Of a stretch of DNA of 64,000 nt, positions 41,601 through 50,924 are shown in pieces. The number at the start of each line of letters is the position of its first letter. Within the stretch, counting starts at the first letter, position 1. Location of the stretch: positions 18,130,549 through 18,194,548 of the forward strand of contig OZ022246.1 of assembly GCA_963978895.1 (NCBI GenBank). The letters are read 5' to 3'. Origin of the DNA: Erpobdella octoculata. Its lineage: Eukaryota; Annelida; Clitellata; Hirudinida; Erpobdellidae. The notes under the pieces are model-generated. The model saw only the letters and a program-made list of their open reading frames with translations. It was not told the DNA's origin and made no database searches. A program made the translations under genes and the position numbers.

Positions 41601-44165
41601 AGTAATGATATTACCAATAAAAATTTTTAAAACAGACAATTAATTAAATGGATATAAAATAATATCACTTAGTCATTATCATCCTTTACTCTGTGTCATT
41701 TAGAACTTTATTTAAATAAAATGAAGACATGTTGAAACTATGTACTGTATTTTCTCAGTTTTGTACATCTAAAAAACAAGCTTTGTGCAAATAACGAATC
41801 TTTTTTATAAGCCGTGTTTAAAAACAAGAAAAACAGTAATTATATCCTATCAAATAATTTGTTTTCACTCAAAGCTGACTGAAAAATAAAACAACTGACT
41901 AACTCTGGATACAAAAAACGGTCTTCAGAGTCAAGATCTTTTAAAAATTTCAGCATTTAAAAAAATTAATAAAACAAACCTTTCTATTGAACGTAGTGAA
42001 CAGGGCTCGGCACCTGTGACAGTGTTCCCCATCTCTCCATTCAGGTGCTTTCTCTGACAGGAACATAGCATCAGATTCTTTTAAGGTTGGGAAAGTAAAC
42101 CCTGGTTATGTAAAAATTATATACAATATAATTACAATTACAAATTTGACATAATTAAATAACTGCTTCTAAATCTTTCTAGGGTTCCAAAAAACATTAA
42201 TGCATTAGAAAAAGTGAAAATAAGCAGAAACAGACTGACTACATCAATGATGAAAAAGATAAAAATAGAGCATTTTATGGCAAGCCCTCACAGTAACATC
42301 AGGAATCACTCTCGCACAGTTTGCAACTGCCAATGTTTCCAAGTGCATTAGAATGTGCCAAACCTTCATACTCACTGCCATAATGTGTGCAGTCCTGGAA
42401 ATTGAATCCAGGACATAATTGTTATCAGTCAGGTGCATTGCCAATCTATTAAAGCAGTAATTTATAATTTTTCAACTTTCATTTCCCTAAGAACTTTAGC
42501 AAAAGGTATAGTTGGAAAGAAATAAATTGCCAAAAACAAAATGACTCCAAGGTTAAATACAAGGTAAGGTATATAAAATTCTAAGTCACTTAGCTGGCAT
42601 AAAAATATAACAAATAAGATGTTATGAAAAAAAACTGATGGAATTCAACCTTTGACTAAATAATGTCAAGTTTATTTCCATATGAAACAGACTGCACACA
42701 TTATTCCATTCTCTAATTATTTTAGGGCATAAAGTGACTAAAGCTATTAAGTATCGATGAATAGGCAGAAAATTTGATGGTAATTCAAAAAATCATAAAG
42801 AATAAAAAAAACAAAAAAAGACATTGTCATTTATCAGAAAAAATAAAAAAAGGAACATTAGTATGGTGGGCACTGAGATATCTAGGTGTGAAGGAATGGT
42901 TAGTTTCAGTGATAAGAAGAATGTATGATGATGCAGTGACAGTGGTTAGAGTGAATGGGAAAGAAACTTTTCAACATTAAGGTTGGAGTGCATCAGGGTT
43001 CAGCTCTCAACTCAGTGTTTTAGAGGCCTTATCAAGGGAGCTTAGAGTAAGCTTGCCAATGGAACTGCTCTATGCTGATGACCTTGTTTTATTAGCTGAG
43101 ACAGAAAAGTTCAGGATCTGGAAAATCGGCGTGGAAGCAAAAAGTCTCAGAGAGAATGCAAGTAAGACGAAAATCATGAGGTGTAGGGCAGGAATGGAAC
43201 AGGCGGAGAAGTCAGGTAAATGGCCATAGGATAAAAAACAAGTAAAAACCTGTCGATAGTGTATAACGTGAAGTTAAAGAAAAGATTTTAAAAATACTAT
43301 CCACCTTCACTTTTCATTGAATTAAATGTTTCCTGCACAACTTTGTAATTTGATTCATTCCTGAAAGCATGAGACCAGACCTGAACCAATTCAACTATCT
43401 TGCCTTTCACTGGCTCTTGTCTTTTCTGGAAACAAAAGCAAATACAATGTAATTCTAAAAAATATTTAAACCAAACCATTTGAAGCAATGCCAATTTGAT
43501 ACTCTACAATGCTAATAAAATATTCAAAATGCAGTTAAGCAGCTTAACTTCAGCTAAGCATGATATCTTGTATGCTCAATAAAAAGTTAATTTAATTTAA
43601 TTAAAAGCAACAGGATAGTTCACCTAGAGTAGTTCATATATCACCAGAAAAATCAGCAAATCAAGCAAATACTGACAAATTCTTATTTTACTGTATGCAA
43701 TATAGAAAAATATTCTCAAATAAAGGGAAAATAAAAACTTTAGCCTGCTCTTTCAGAAAGTCCATGAAGTCTCTTGTAGCAACCTCAATGTGAACAATGG
43801 AGCCACAGTTCTTTACAACAGATTCCAACACCTAACATTACAAATGTTCATCAGATACATAACATATTCACTTGTGATCAAAACAAAAATTAATCATAAA
43901 AAATTAAACTATAAAAAGAGAAAAATGAAACTAACTTGAAGTGCATACTTGCTAACGTGGGGATTTTCATTCTCAATTTTCTTCTTGATTGCACCCAAAG
44001 CATATAACGGCCTGAAGATTTTGATAATAGTGTATTAAAATCAAGATATCGGGATAAGCTAGTATAGTCTTCTAACTTACTGAATATCGCCTTGTCTGAT
44101 TGAGTCACATATTTGCATAGTTGAATCCCAATCAGGATCTAACAGAAGTTTGCTTGTTGCTTTTT
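29865..44165 (-). CDS. HGS: HGS/Hrs, ESCRT-0 endosomal sorting protein (15 of its coding exons)
   Basis: Fifteen minus-strand exons join in frame (2,171 nt, 722 codons plus a split first codon) and match vertebrate HGS from end to end. They encode a VHS domain, a FYVE finger with RKHHCRACG-type ligands (NRK/HHCRACG here), a ubiquitin-interacting motif (EEELQLALALSQSE), the DPELARYL segment, the coiled-coil core (REQFLKAL, LQDKLSQLKDAR), a Gln/Pro-rich tail and a final clathrin box LINFD (human LISFD). The protein binds PI3P and ubiquitinated cargo on endosomes with STAM and recruits ESCRT-I. The first exon (about 10 residues, human MGRGSGTFERLLD) was not found. Introns are full of transposons, but every exon is open and splice phases agree, so the gene looks functional. 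Polyadenylation is probably at AATAAA near 29630-29637. Confidence 0.95.
30648..30820 (+). mobile_element. SINE S1 in HGS intron 14
   Basis: Starts AATTCCGCCTTGC, carries GCCAGTCCCAAGCCTGG, ends with the shared TAAAGGACTATAAACTATTA and an A tail. Flanked by TTACTGGTAATG (30636-30647) and TTACTGCTAATG (30821-30832), a target duplication with one mismatch. It lies antisense to HGS. Confidence 0.88.
31118..31199 (-). CDS. HGS: HGS coding exon 14 (Gln-rich)
   Basis: Encodes DQKPLQQLQQPSQQLQQ. 82 bp; donor GTAAAT; in phase. Confidence 0.88.
31352..31744 (-). CDS. HGS: HGS coding exon 13 (Gln/Pro-rich tail)
   Basis: 131 codons of Pro/Gln/Tyr/Met-rich sequence (PPQQQQQLSGGGMPP, TYPGMPQQPGPP), as in the HGS tail. 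Low complexity, but the frame and splice sites are clean. Confidence 0.9.
31900..32030. repeat. 32-bp tandem repeat, four copies, in HGS intron 12
   Basis: Units begin ACAGCCTTTTAATTAAAACC or close variants at 31901, 31933, 31965 and 31996. Confidence 0.85.
32053..32181 (-). CDS. HGS: HGS coding exon 12 (coiled-coil end)
   Basis: Encodes YLEYQRQMALQRMQEQE, matching human YLEVQRQLAIQRLQEQE. Donor GTACTT. Confidence 0.94.
32306..33792 (+). mobile_element. piggyBac element relic in HGS intron 11
   Basis: CCCGTTT at 32306 is mirrored by AAACGGG ending at 33792, and TTAA lies on both sides (32302-32305 and 33793-33796), the piggyBac target. The 1,487-bp body holds broken piggyBac coding sequence. 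Confidence 0.88.
32800..33445 (+). pseudogene. piggyBac transposase relic, internally deleted
   Basis: Frames read in pieces: ERRQTERFFTLKEAM, an acidic region DDDDSIEVDILVILPP and MTDE, NLILFNVSGK, then a C-terminal Cys/His finger (YKLENCGKTLYMWAKCGKRLH...FGAFHTL). The acidic N-terminus and terminal finger are typical of PGBD proteins. The central catalytic DDD domain is mostly missing and stops are frequent. Confidence 0.7.
34214..34386 (-). CDS. HGS: HGS coding exon 11 (coiled coil)
   Basis: Encodes YESLQDKLSQLKDARDAL and RQIQLAQKLEVLRQQKQ, close to the human coiled coil. Donor GTCAGT. Confidence 0.94.
34470..34612 (-). mobile_element. tRNA-derived SINE T1, copy in HGS intron 10
   Basis: On the minus strand there is a box A (TGGCAAAGCGTTA) and box B (GGTTCGAATCT), and CCTGT pairs with ACAGG in an anticodon-like arm. 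Sequence beyond the tRNA part (GCAATGCG...CTTGCTTAA) is shared with the copy at 51100-51228, so it is a SINE, not a free tRNA gene. Confidence 0.75.
34910..35141 (-). CDS. HGS: HGS coding exon 10 (core helical domain)
   Basis: Encodes REQFLKALGSSIEIFLNRMK, matching human HEQFLKALQNAVTTFVNRMK, then the MHP.LL segment. This domain joins STAM in ESCRT-0. Confidence 0.93.
35555..36072 (-). pseudogene. L2/CR1 LINE RT C-terminus in HGS intron 9
   Basis: Translates to ALVISRLDYCNLVLAGLP, SAARLVGGMSRWDHIT and further pieces up to a WN-type box and LKTHF, the standard end of L2-type ORF2. Frameshifts break it. The 3' end has an AATAAT-type tail near 35565. Confidence 0.8.
36080..36160 (-). mobile_element. 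tRNA-like SINE head next to the L2 fragment
   Basis: Minus-strand box A TGGCATAGCAGT and box B GGTTCAAGTGCC. It directly precedes the L2 fragment in the same orientation, so the pair looks like a tRNA-headed, L2-tailed retroposon or two adjacent insertions. Confidence 0.55.
36281..36535 (-). CDS. HGS: HGS coding exon 9
   Basis: Encodes DPELARYLDKNYWKQK, matching human DPELARYLNRNYWEKK, followed by a Ser/Thr-rich linker. 85 codons, phase 0 at both ends. Confidence 0.93.
36840..37470. repeat. AT-rich dispersed repeat with (GTGA)n in HGS intron 8
   Basis: GATGCCTCGTCC-like text recurs at about 36941 and 37247, each followed by ACTTAAAATTCAT. A (GTGA)n run at about 37411-37443 is near the end. 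Nothing codes. Confidence 0.5.
38077..38169 (-). CDS. HGS: HGS coding exon 8 (ubiquitin-interacting motif)
   Basis: Encodes QEEEELQLALALSQSEAE, identical to the human UIM core. The donor GAA/GTTGTT is weak but keeps phase with the next exon. Confidence 0.92.
38497..38575 (-). CDS. HGS: HGS coding exon 7 (post-FYVE)
   Basis: Encodes PSTTAVEKKDELPAEYL, matching human ATSTTELPPEYL. 79 bp, in phase with both neighbours. Confidence 0.88.
38599..38666. repeat. (TA)n microsatellite in HGS intron 6
   Basis: About 34 TA units, 24 bp upstream (minus-strand sense) of HGS exon 7. Confidence 0.95.
38810..39245 (-). pseudogene. unidentified coding-like remnant in HGS intron 6
   Basis: A minus-strand frame reads DSLSISDSLILGQHVTDC and EDDFVLCSNVPIDPFC, preceded by two related copies of GHHQSHNRRK-type text about 110 bp apart. 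The codon pattern looks protein-like, but at least one stop interrupts it. I do not recognise the family. It could be an alternative exon, a pseudogene fragment or a transposon remnant. Confidence 0.3.
39640..39895 (+). repeat. retroelement 3'-tail-like repeat
   Basis: CCAAATTTCATCAAGATCG is followed by AGACAGACCCACAAACC repeats and a TA microsatellite. This is the usual form of invertebrate LINE or Penelope-like tails. Confidence 0.5.
40319..41027. mobile_element. hAT MITE in HGS intron 6
   Basis: Terminal repeats TAGAGATGCACCGATA and its inverse are at both ends, and GAAAAAAG is duplicated exactly at 40311-40318 and 41028-41035. The 709-bp body has no transposase; GATACCGAT motifs crowd both ends. 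Confidence 0.95.
41379..41503 (-). CDS. HGS: HGS coding exon 6 (FYVE core)
   Basis: Encodes HHCRACGQVFCQKCSS...GIEKEVRVCDACY. The basic RKHHCR-type motif and the remaining zinc ligands are all present, as needed for PI3P binding. Confidence 0.95.
41980..42101 (-). CDS. HGS: HGS coding exon 5 (linker and start of FYVE)
   Basis: Encodes LKESDAMFLSEKAPEW and CHRCRALF, the first Cys pair of the FYVE finger. Donor GTTTGT. Confidence 0.93.
42300..42450 (-). mobile_element. tRNA-like SINE fragment in HGS intron 4
   Basis: Minus-strand TGGCAATGCACCTGA and GGATTCAATTTCC resemble box A and box B. No tail or target duplication was identified. Confidence 0.4.
42766..43230 (+). pseudogene. RTE-like reverse transcriptase fragment in HGS intron 4
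   Basis: Plus-strand pieces read WWALRYLGVKEWLVSVIRRM, VRVNGK, VGVHQGSAL, VLEALSREL, then ELLYADDLVLLAE with an intact YADD. A frameshift follows FQH and a stretch is deleted after VHQGSALNS. It ends EKSGKWP then a stop. The pattern is that of RTE-type LINEs; clade uncertain. Confidence 0.75.
43305..43425 (-). CDS. HGS: HGS coding exon 4 (VHS end)
   Basis: Encodes WSHAFRNESNYKVVQETF, matching human WAHAFRNEPKYKVVQDTY. Acceptor TTTCCAG, donor GTGGAT. Confidence 0.93.
43745..43831 (-). CDS. HGS: HGS coding exon 3 (VHS)
   Basis: Encodes VLESVVKNCGSIVHIEVATR, matching VMESVVKNCGQTVHDEVANK. The best-aligned donor is a GC (GAGCAG/GCTAAA). A GT donor six bases further (43739) also keeps the frame and would add Ala-Lys. 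Confidence 0.88.
43936..44011 (-). CDS. HGS: HGS coding exon 2 (VHS)
   Basis: Encodes LYALGAIKKKIENENPHVSK, matching human KYAVNSIKKKVNDKNPHVAL. 76 bp; donor GTTAGT. Confidence 0.93.
44081..44165 (-). CDS. HGS: HGS coding exon 1 of 15 seen (VHS)
   Basis: Reads KATSKLLLDPDWDS then QICDSIRQGDI, matching human KATSQLLLETDWES. The acceptor is TTTACAG and the donor GTAAGT. It starts mid-codon, so an upstream exon must exist. Confidence 0.93.
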
Positions 44166-45350
44166 CTGTAAATTTATCAATAACTTTTTTTTTTTTATGA
44201 TAACAAAAACCTCTGAAATGAAACGAAAAAATCTTCAAAAGCCGACTGCAGTTTACTTTCGTTTTATAGAGAGCACTGCCAGAGGTAATTATTCATGGCA
44301 TGCAAAAGCATATGTCAAAATTTCTTAACAGAGTGAAAAGATCATAAAATATAAATTAATTTTTCCAAATTAATTATCTTCCATCGAGATTTAAAATATG
44401 CATTTGGATAATAAAACTTGTACTTTTGAGCAAGTTTAATGCATGCTAATGAAGACGATGTAATAATGCAAAAATGTGTTCTTTTGAACGCAAGATTATT
44501 TCGAGCCTTCTTCGCAGAAAATATTTAACTACAACTGAATAAACATTTTGAAAATTAATGGTAATTCAAAAGAGACGGTCATTAATTAGCTAAACACACT
44601 GAAGTTGCGCAGCGACGGATATCCCAAATGAGATGGTCGTAAATTTGCTAAACCAGTTCTGCAAACTATAACAGTTACATTGTTAATTTTTTTGCGTGCT
44701 TAAATTTAATACTTTTATCTAAAACATAGCCAAGTTTCTTATATCTATGACGACCATGGACTTTGTAATCGAAACTTTAACATAAATTCATTTATTGTGT
44801 TTCGCTGTTCAGCTGAACCAGCAGAGACAGATTTTGTGAACTGTCTAATAACTTTTGAACTATAACAGTTACATTGTTAATTTATTCCCGTTTAAATTGA
44901 ATACTTTCATTAAACACATATTCAAGTTCCACATATCTATGACAATCACGATAATCTAGGCTTAAAAGCGCATAGGCACGGAGCCTAAAGAGACATTCCT
45001 CTCTATGCGCGCTAATAAGATTGCTTCACTTTTTTGCCGTTTAGCGTGGAAGATCTCTCGGCATGATTCACGAGGTTTGAGACACTATATCTAAAAAAAA
45101 TTGATCATAATACTAAAAGTTTTATATATTCTGATTTCTTTTTTGATTGTCTACAATTATCAAGATTTTAATTATCAATAATAATTTATCAATATTTATA
45201 AATATTTAATAATTTTAAAAATTATTTTGAAATTTTCATGCGACTGCTAATAATTTAACCATATTTTCGGCTTTTCGACCCATTTTAATTAGAAAAAAGC
45301 CGCTTATATGAAACTTTACCTAGGCAATACCAGAGTTAATGAGATAAACA
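44166..45350. other. upstream region of HGS; imperfect direct repeat, no gene found
   Basis: AACTATAACAGTTACATTG occurs near 44664 and 44861 with related text after each, a direct repeat about 197 bp apart. The missing first HGS exon and promoter could lie here or farther upstream, but I could not place them. Confidence 0.4.
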
Positions 45351-45500
45351 AGCAATGATTGGCAGGCACGTGATGTCCATGATTGACAGGCCGTCAACTA
45401 CTAATAATAATCAGCTTCACCAACAAACCTTGGCTATAAATTTAAAAGTGAACACGAATAATCTTATTCTATGGTTCTCATTTTCTCAAATTGTTTTATC

Positions 45501-45680
45501 ATGGCCGAAAATTATCCTGATCTTACTGGGATATTATCTACTAAATTAAATAAAGATGTGGAAGATGACGCTGTGGGATGGGCTATGATGCACGGCCTCA
45601 TAGCGAGGATAAAATTCTGTCAGTTGTGTCAGACACAAATGAAACTGGCAAAAAGGAGTGCTACCGCCGATGGGTGTTGA
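45501..45680 (+). pseudogene. Merlin/IS1016-like transposase N-terminus
   Basis: Encodes MAENYPDLTGILSTK, then WAMMHGLIARIKFCQLC and a second half (MKLAKRSATADGC) ending in a stop. The pattern (helix, HGL, CXXC, DG, then usually WRC) recalls the zinc-binding N-terminus of Merlin transposases. A TATAAAT is at about 45434. No catalytic domain follows, so it is a fragment or a small unrelated gene. Confidence 0.35.
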
Positions 45681-45716
45681 GCCTTAGAACTTATTATAGT
45701 TTTTGTAAATAAATAT

Positions 45717-45845
45717 TATTACTAACACATGTTCTTATTACTAACACATGTACTTATTACTAACACATGTTCTTATTACTAACACATGTTCTTATTACTA
45801 ACACATGTTCTTAATACTAACACATGTTTTTATTACTAACACGTT
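45717..45845. repeat. 19-bp minisatellite, about 6-7 copies
   Basis: TTACTAACACATGTTCTTA is repeated with small changes. Confidence 0.93.
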
Positions 45846-45900
45846 TTTTGCCCAATAAATGTTACTATTCTTGCTACAAGTTTTTTCGTGTTCAGTGTCG

Positions 45901-46173
45901 ACACACTCCAGAAATTGTGAAAAATAAACATAATTTTAGAACTTTAATCTCGTGGCGTAGCGTACGGTTGCACCACCTCGTCTTCGCTCAAAAATTGATC
46001 GGAGCAGGGGCAAAAAATAAAAGAGAAAGGGGGAGAAAAATTAACATAGCATTTTAATAGAACAAGAAAATAAACATAACATAAAATCATAACAAAAAAA
46101 TTAACCTAAAGTGAAACAAAACAAAGTAACAAACTTATTTTACAGGGCCAGGTTCACAATTTCTGGAGTGTGT
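45901..46173. mobile_element. 273-bp segment with perfect 20-bp terminal inverted repeats
   Basis: The first 20 bp (45901-45920, starting ACACACTCCAGAAA) are the exact inverse of 46154-46173. The size suits a MITE. No clear target duplication was seen, so the class is open. Confidence 0.55.
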
Positions 46174-47126
46174 GTGTTTCAAACAAATGTGTGAAACAAG
46201 ATTCAATGGTCTCTGTGCTATTTTCGGCGGTCAACAATTTATAAACTACTATAGTTGGCATCTCGTAATCACAAAATGTCGGTCAAGCTTATGACTATTA
46301 TCTCATTTTACAGTTGCATGGTCTCGCTTTATAAGCTGCTAGTTTTCAAGCCATTTATTTTTCGAGTATACGACCATTACGAAAGGAGTAGTAGATAAGA
46401 AATTGCTAGATGTCAAGACCATATCATTAACGAAGGTAGTCGATGAGATATTAATTGCGTTTTTGTCTATGCTGACAGAATCTTAAATTTTTATAATACA
46501 ATTTATTTAATTTAAAAATATATACATGTAACACTAAACAAATTACATTGTATAATGATTATACAATAAGCGCCAAATAAACTTTTAGGCGGAGCTAAAT
46601 ATTATTAATAAAATAGGTGGAGCTAAATATTTTTAATAAAATAATCTCCACCTGGGGGGGAGCTGAATATTCAACAACGGCAGGATCTTCGGTATTGCCC
46701 TTTACCTATATTTTTATAGATAGCTAGTAATAGTAGTTTGTTGTCTCTATCACCATTCGGCTTAGTTAGTCGACTGTGATTAGTCATTAGTTAGTCGATA
46801 GTGAAAATTAAACAAAAAAAAACGAATAAATACCAACCCAGCAATCGATCAAAATTAGAATTCTTAGTAGAGAACATTTTAACAGATAACTACAGAATAC
46901 AGCAAAGTGGTAAATTGCGACACTGGTCTGGCTGATGTCAATAAATAAATTAATGATGCCAACGGGGATGCCCCAACTATTCAATGATGTTTCTAATTTT
47001 CAACAAATTAAAAACCATATATATATATATATATATATATATGTTAAAAACCATCTATTGATATAATGTGTATAACTCCAAATTAATTGAAAATAAATCA
47101 AATAAAAATTTTTTAAGCACTCGCGT
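46174..47126. other. no gene; AT-rich, with short GC-rich box and (TA)n
   Basis: Contains two GGCGGAGCTAAATA / GGTGGAGCTAAATA copies near 46589 and 46616 and a TA run at about 47020-47042. Nothing codes. Confidence 0.5.
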
Positions 47127-47522
47127 ATCTTAATCAGGGACGTCAATTAGGGGGGGGGCAGGGGTTTGTAATTATAGGATGCGGCCATATGTAGCAAAAT
47201 GCCGTCCCGGTTGCATTTTCGCCAATGTCCGACGGTATAAAGCCAGGGAGACAAATACTATCATCTGATTGGATAGTTTTAAATGACTAGGTCACACACA
47301 ACCATAGATATCTATCCATATTTGCATACATAATGCTCTTGAAGCTTGCAAGTATTTTTGTTTGAAATTTTTTTTAATTTGATCAAATTAACCTTTACAC
47401 TTTTATTTAGAAACAACTATACATAATTTTATGATTAATAATAATTTTTATTTAAAATTAACATGATTGTAGTATCTATGGACTGTAGGCCATAAGTTAT
47501 TTACAGCTGAAAATTATTGTTT

Positions 47523-48340
47523 TATACTATTTTAATACTATTGTTTTAATACTATTTTAATACTATTGTTTTAATACTATTTTAATACTATTGTTTTAAT
47601 ACTATTTTAATACTATTGTTTTAATACTATTTTAATACTATTGTTTTAATACTATTTTAATACTATTGTTTTAATACTATTTTAATACTATTGTTTTAAT
47701 ACTATTTTAATACTATTGTTTTAATACTATTTTAATACTATTGTTTTAATACTATTTTAATACTATTGTTTTAATACTATTTTAATACTATTGTTTTAAT
47801 ACTATTTTAATACTATTGTTTTAATACTATTTTAATACTATTGTTTTAATACTATTTTAATACTATTGTTTTAATACTATTTTAATACTATTGTTTTAAT
47901 ACTATTTTAATACTATTGTTTTAATACTATTTTAATACTATTGTTTTAATACTATTTTAATACTATTGTTTTAATACTATTTTAATACTATTGTTTTAAT
48001 ACTATTTTAATACTATTGTTTTAATACTATTTTAATACTATTGTTTTAATACTATTTTAATACTATTGTTTTAATACTATTTTAATACTATTGTTTTAAT
48101 ACTATTTTAATACTATTGTTTTAATACTATTTTAATACTATTGTTTTAATACTATTTTAATACTATTGTTTTAATACTATTTTAATACTATTGTTTTAAT
48201 ACTATTTTAATACTATTGTTTTAATACTATTTTAATACTATTGTTTTAATACTATTTTAATACTATTGTTTTAATACTATTTTAATACTATTGTTTTAAT
48301 ACTATTTTAATACTATTGTTTTAATACTATTTTTATTGAT
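47523..48340. repeat. 25-bp minisatellite, about 32 copies
   Basis: ATTGTTTTAATACT alternates with ATTTTAATACT to make a 25-bp unit that is nearly invariant. It is inside the nested transposon. Confidence 0.97.
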
Positions 48341-49660
48341 ACTTATACTAGTTTTTACAATCATTCTAATATTTGTATTGAGCCATTTAGACATGGAAAG
48401 CCATGCACATTTTTGTATCTACTTTGATATAGGTTGTCTCCACAATTATTCATTTACACTGCCATTGCCATATACACCAAATAAAAGTTTGCTGGACCTG
48501 TAACATTAAAGTATTCAAGACCTTTTGTCATGTTTTTGTTGCAGATAAATAAATAACTCAGCTAATCTGACATGCATATGAAAAAACTAACAAATTTTAG
48601 TTACTAACAAAAATTTAGATATTGTTAAACTAATGGCTTCAAATGTATTATGAGTAACATGATATTTTAGATTTAGATGATTAAAAATCATTAAAAAATA
48701 ATCAGTTTTATTGATTTCTTTGATTTTAATTGAGAACAACAGTAGAATAACTATTCAGCTTTATTATATTACAAAATTATCTCAGTTCTTGATTATGAGG
48801 CCAATATAAAAAATTAAAACACAATTATTTCTGCCCTAATAACTGGGAAGTCAAATAATTAAACAACACTGAATACTGAAATATTGTCAACTCAAGACAA
48901 TTCATGAATTTATTAAAACAAATAATGCTAGAGTTTGAACTTTGGAAAAATATTTTGGATCAAAGCTATGAAGCACAATTTTTTCATGTTGTTTTGCTTA
49001 TGTGTCTGTTTGTTTAGGTCTTAAAGAAATCAGTGTTACTATGCACTCTTATCACATGCTTGTCCTTAGCATGCTGACAGAGTAGAATTTTGTTGAAAAT
49101 ATGTTATCAATCTCCTGGGAAAGTTTCAGTTATGTTCCAACTAGTCCTATTTATCTCCATGAACAACTTAGTTGAGCTATTTCTGCATTAAATAAACAAC
49201 TAATGAGTTAAATTGCACAGTTTCAAAATTTTTTAGATTAGAATAACTGTTTGTAATGATATATTTTTTTAGAATAGAAGCCTTTTGCATTATTAATTTA
49301 CTAAAAAAATCAAATTTCATTTGGTAAACTTTTGTCAAGAGTTATTATTTGTCAGTCAATTAATAACTAAAATAGTTTATTTGTGTTTCAGTTTATTGAA
49401 CTTTATTGACTAGGCTTGGCTTATTTATATGATTGGAAAAGCTTCATTCCAAATATTGTTGATCTCTGATTGACAGAATGACAAGTTGAATTTTCTAGGC
49501 TATTTAACTATTTAGTTACATACATGGAGTGTCGAATAACTTAGTCGGCACATTTGTCAATCTTTATCCACCGGAAAAACCCATAACGGCCAACGACTAT
49601 AAAATAAACAACATCGGAAAACAAAGCGCGTCTATATATTTGCATAATTTATGTGACTTT
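48341..49660. other. interior of nested element, no gene seen
   Basis: AT-rich DNA without a long frame or recognisable motif. Confidence 0.5.
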
Positions 49661-49861
49661 TTTAATTAAAAATTATCCAATCAGGTGGCATTATTTATCT
49701 TCCTGTCTTATACCGTCGGACATTGGCGAAAATGCGTCCCGGTTATAAAGATGGTTAGCGTTATTCATAGCCTGGCCGAGTAGGTTGTCCATAGAAATTA
49801 AAAGAGATGCTAAAGAAACTAGGAAGCTTGATCGTCCACGTCGAGATGGAGAGGTGTTAAA

Positions 49862-50060
49862 AAAGTTATGAACAGTTCAAAATGGAACGAGATAGGTCAC
49901 AGATTTTGTATGCATGCATCGATCGCATTTTGTCTAAGTTGAACGCACGATTTACAGAAAATAGTGATATTCTTGCAAGCCTGAATTCCTTCAATCCGCA
50001 ATCTGATGATTTCCTTTCTGCACTCTGCAGACCGAATAAGAACACTTTTGCGGCCAGTCC
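49862..50060 (+). pseudogene. hAT transposase fragment
   Basis: About 60 residues (DRILSKLNARFTENSDILASL, in two pieces) resemble the middle of TTF-finger hAT transposases. It lies in the right arm of hAT 3, in that element's orientation. A SINE remnant cuts it off. Confidence 0.5.
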
Positions 50061-50180
50061 CAACCCGGATAAAAAATATCACATTATGATCCACGACAGA
50101 ATAATTCTATATATATATTACATATACTGATATTTGAGTCTTAAAACACGTAGTATAAAGAACGATAAACTATTATCAAA
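50053..50180 (+). mobile_element. degenerate SINE S1 copy
   Basis: GCCAGTCCCAACCCGGATAAA, ATTATGATCCACGACAG and GTCTTAAAACACGTAGTATAA correspond in order to the S1 family, with many changes. Confidence 0.7.
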
Positions 50181-50289
50181 TAACCATATTAGAATAACCT
50201 TAATTTAAAATGCCAGCTTGTTTAGGTTAACAAAAAAAAGATATGAACTATTAACCTAGATCCATTTCATAAAAATTCAGTAGATACTT

Positions 50290-50760
50290 GCATTATTGGG
50301 CCCAGAGGCGTGGCTAATGGGGTGGGCAAGCTGCCCCGGGCGACATCATGGGGGTGACATAAAGAGGGTTCAGTGTATCCATATTATACTAACTTTTTCA
50401 GAAATAAATGACTATAGCTTATTTCGTACATCAATATTAATTACCGTTCACAGCAGATTTTGATAGCTATAGCCTTGTTCGTAGAGACAGTTGGAAATGC
50501 TCTTATAATCACTCAGATGTTATGGTGTGTGACCTACTCCCCCGGTCATCAGGTCGTTGGGAGGAAAAATAAAACAAGGGTTTCAAATTTTTTTTTAAAG
50601 CGGCTCCAACTACCCCCCCCCGGTCATCAGGTTTTTTTTGGGAGAAAGAAGCAAAAGATCTTATGCAGGGGGGCGCAGATTTTGTGCCCAGGCGCAGAGG
50701 ACCCTGAGTGGGCCCCTAAAACATCTTGCCCCCCCCTAAGGTTTTGCTGAAATGACGTCC
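50290..50760. repeat. G/C-run-rich right arm of hAT 3
   Basis: CAGAGGCGTGGCTAATGGGG at about 50295 looks like another hAT-type end. CCCCCGGTCATCAGG is repeated near 50538 and 50618. No frame. Confidence 0.4.
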
Positions 50761-50924
50761 CTGATCTTAATTAATTAAAACATCTGTCTAAATATGAAAG
50801 ATTTGTTCCGCAGGTGGAAATGCCAAGATTATGTCAGAATTGACTTAGACCAAAATTAAGATAAACATCGCTTCAGCCTAATTAGGAAGTTACATGAAAG
50901 TTTCAAAAAATTGCCATTTCTCCT

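Larger units (their letters stand above)
47213..49735. mobile_element. nested element with long inverted ends and 9-bp duplication (MULE-like)
   Basis: GCATTTTCGCCAATGTCCGA starts the left end and its inverse ends the right; imperfect similarity extends to about 80 bp (through CTGATTGGATA). GTCCCGGTT is duplicated at 47204-47212 and 49736-49744. Long inverted ends and a 9-bp duplication suit Mutator-like elements, but there is no transposase, so the class is inferred. Confidence 0.75.
47135..50763 (+). mobile_element. hAT transposon 3, carrying a nested element
   Basis: CAGGGACGTCAATT at the left is mirrored by AATGACGTCCCTG at the right, and ATCTTAAT is duplicated exactly at 47127-47134 and 50764-50771. 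The coding remnant at 49862 fits a hAT. Most of its length is a second insertion at 47213-49735. Confidence 0.93.

Noticed and set aside
45230..45285. Minus-strand ATGGGTCGAAAAGCC as the missing first exon of HGS
   Set aside because: It starts Met-Gly-Arg like human HGS, but no GT donor in the required phase follows, and the distance match is chance.
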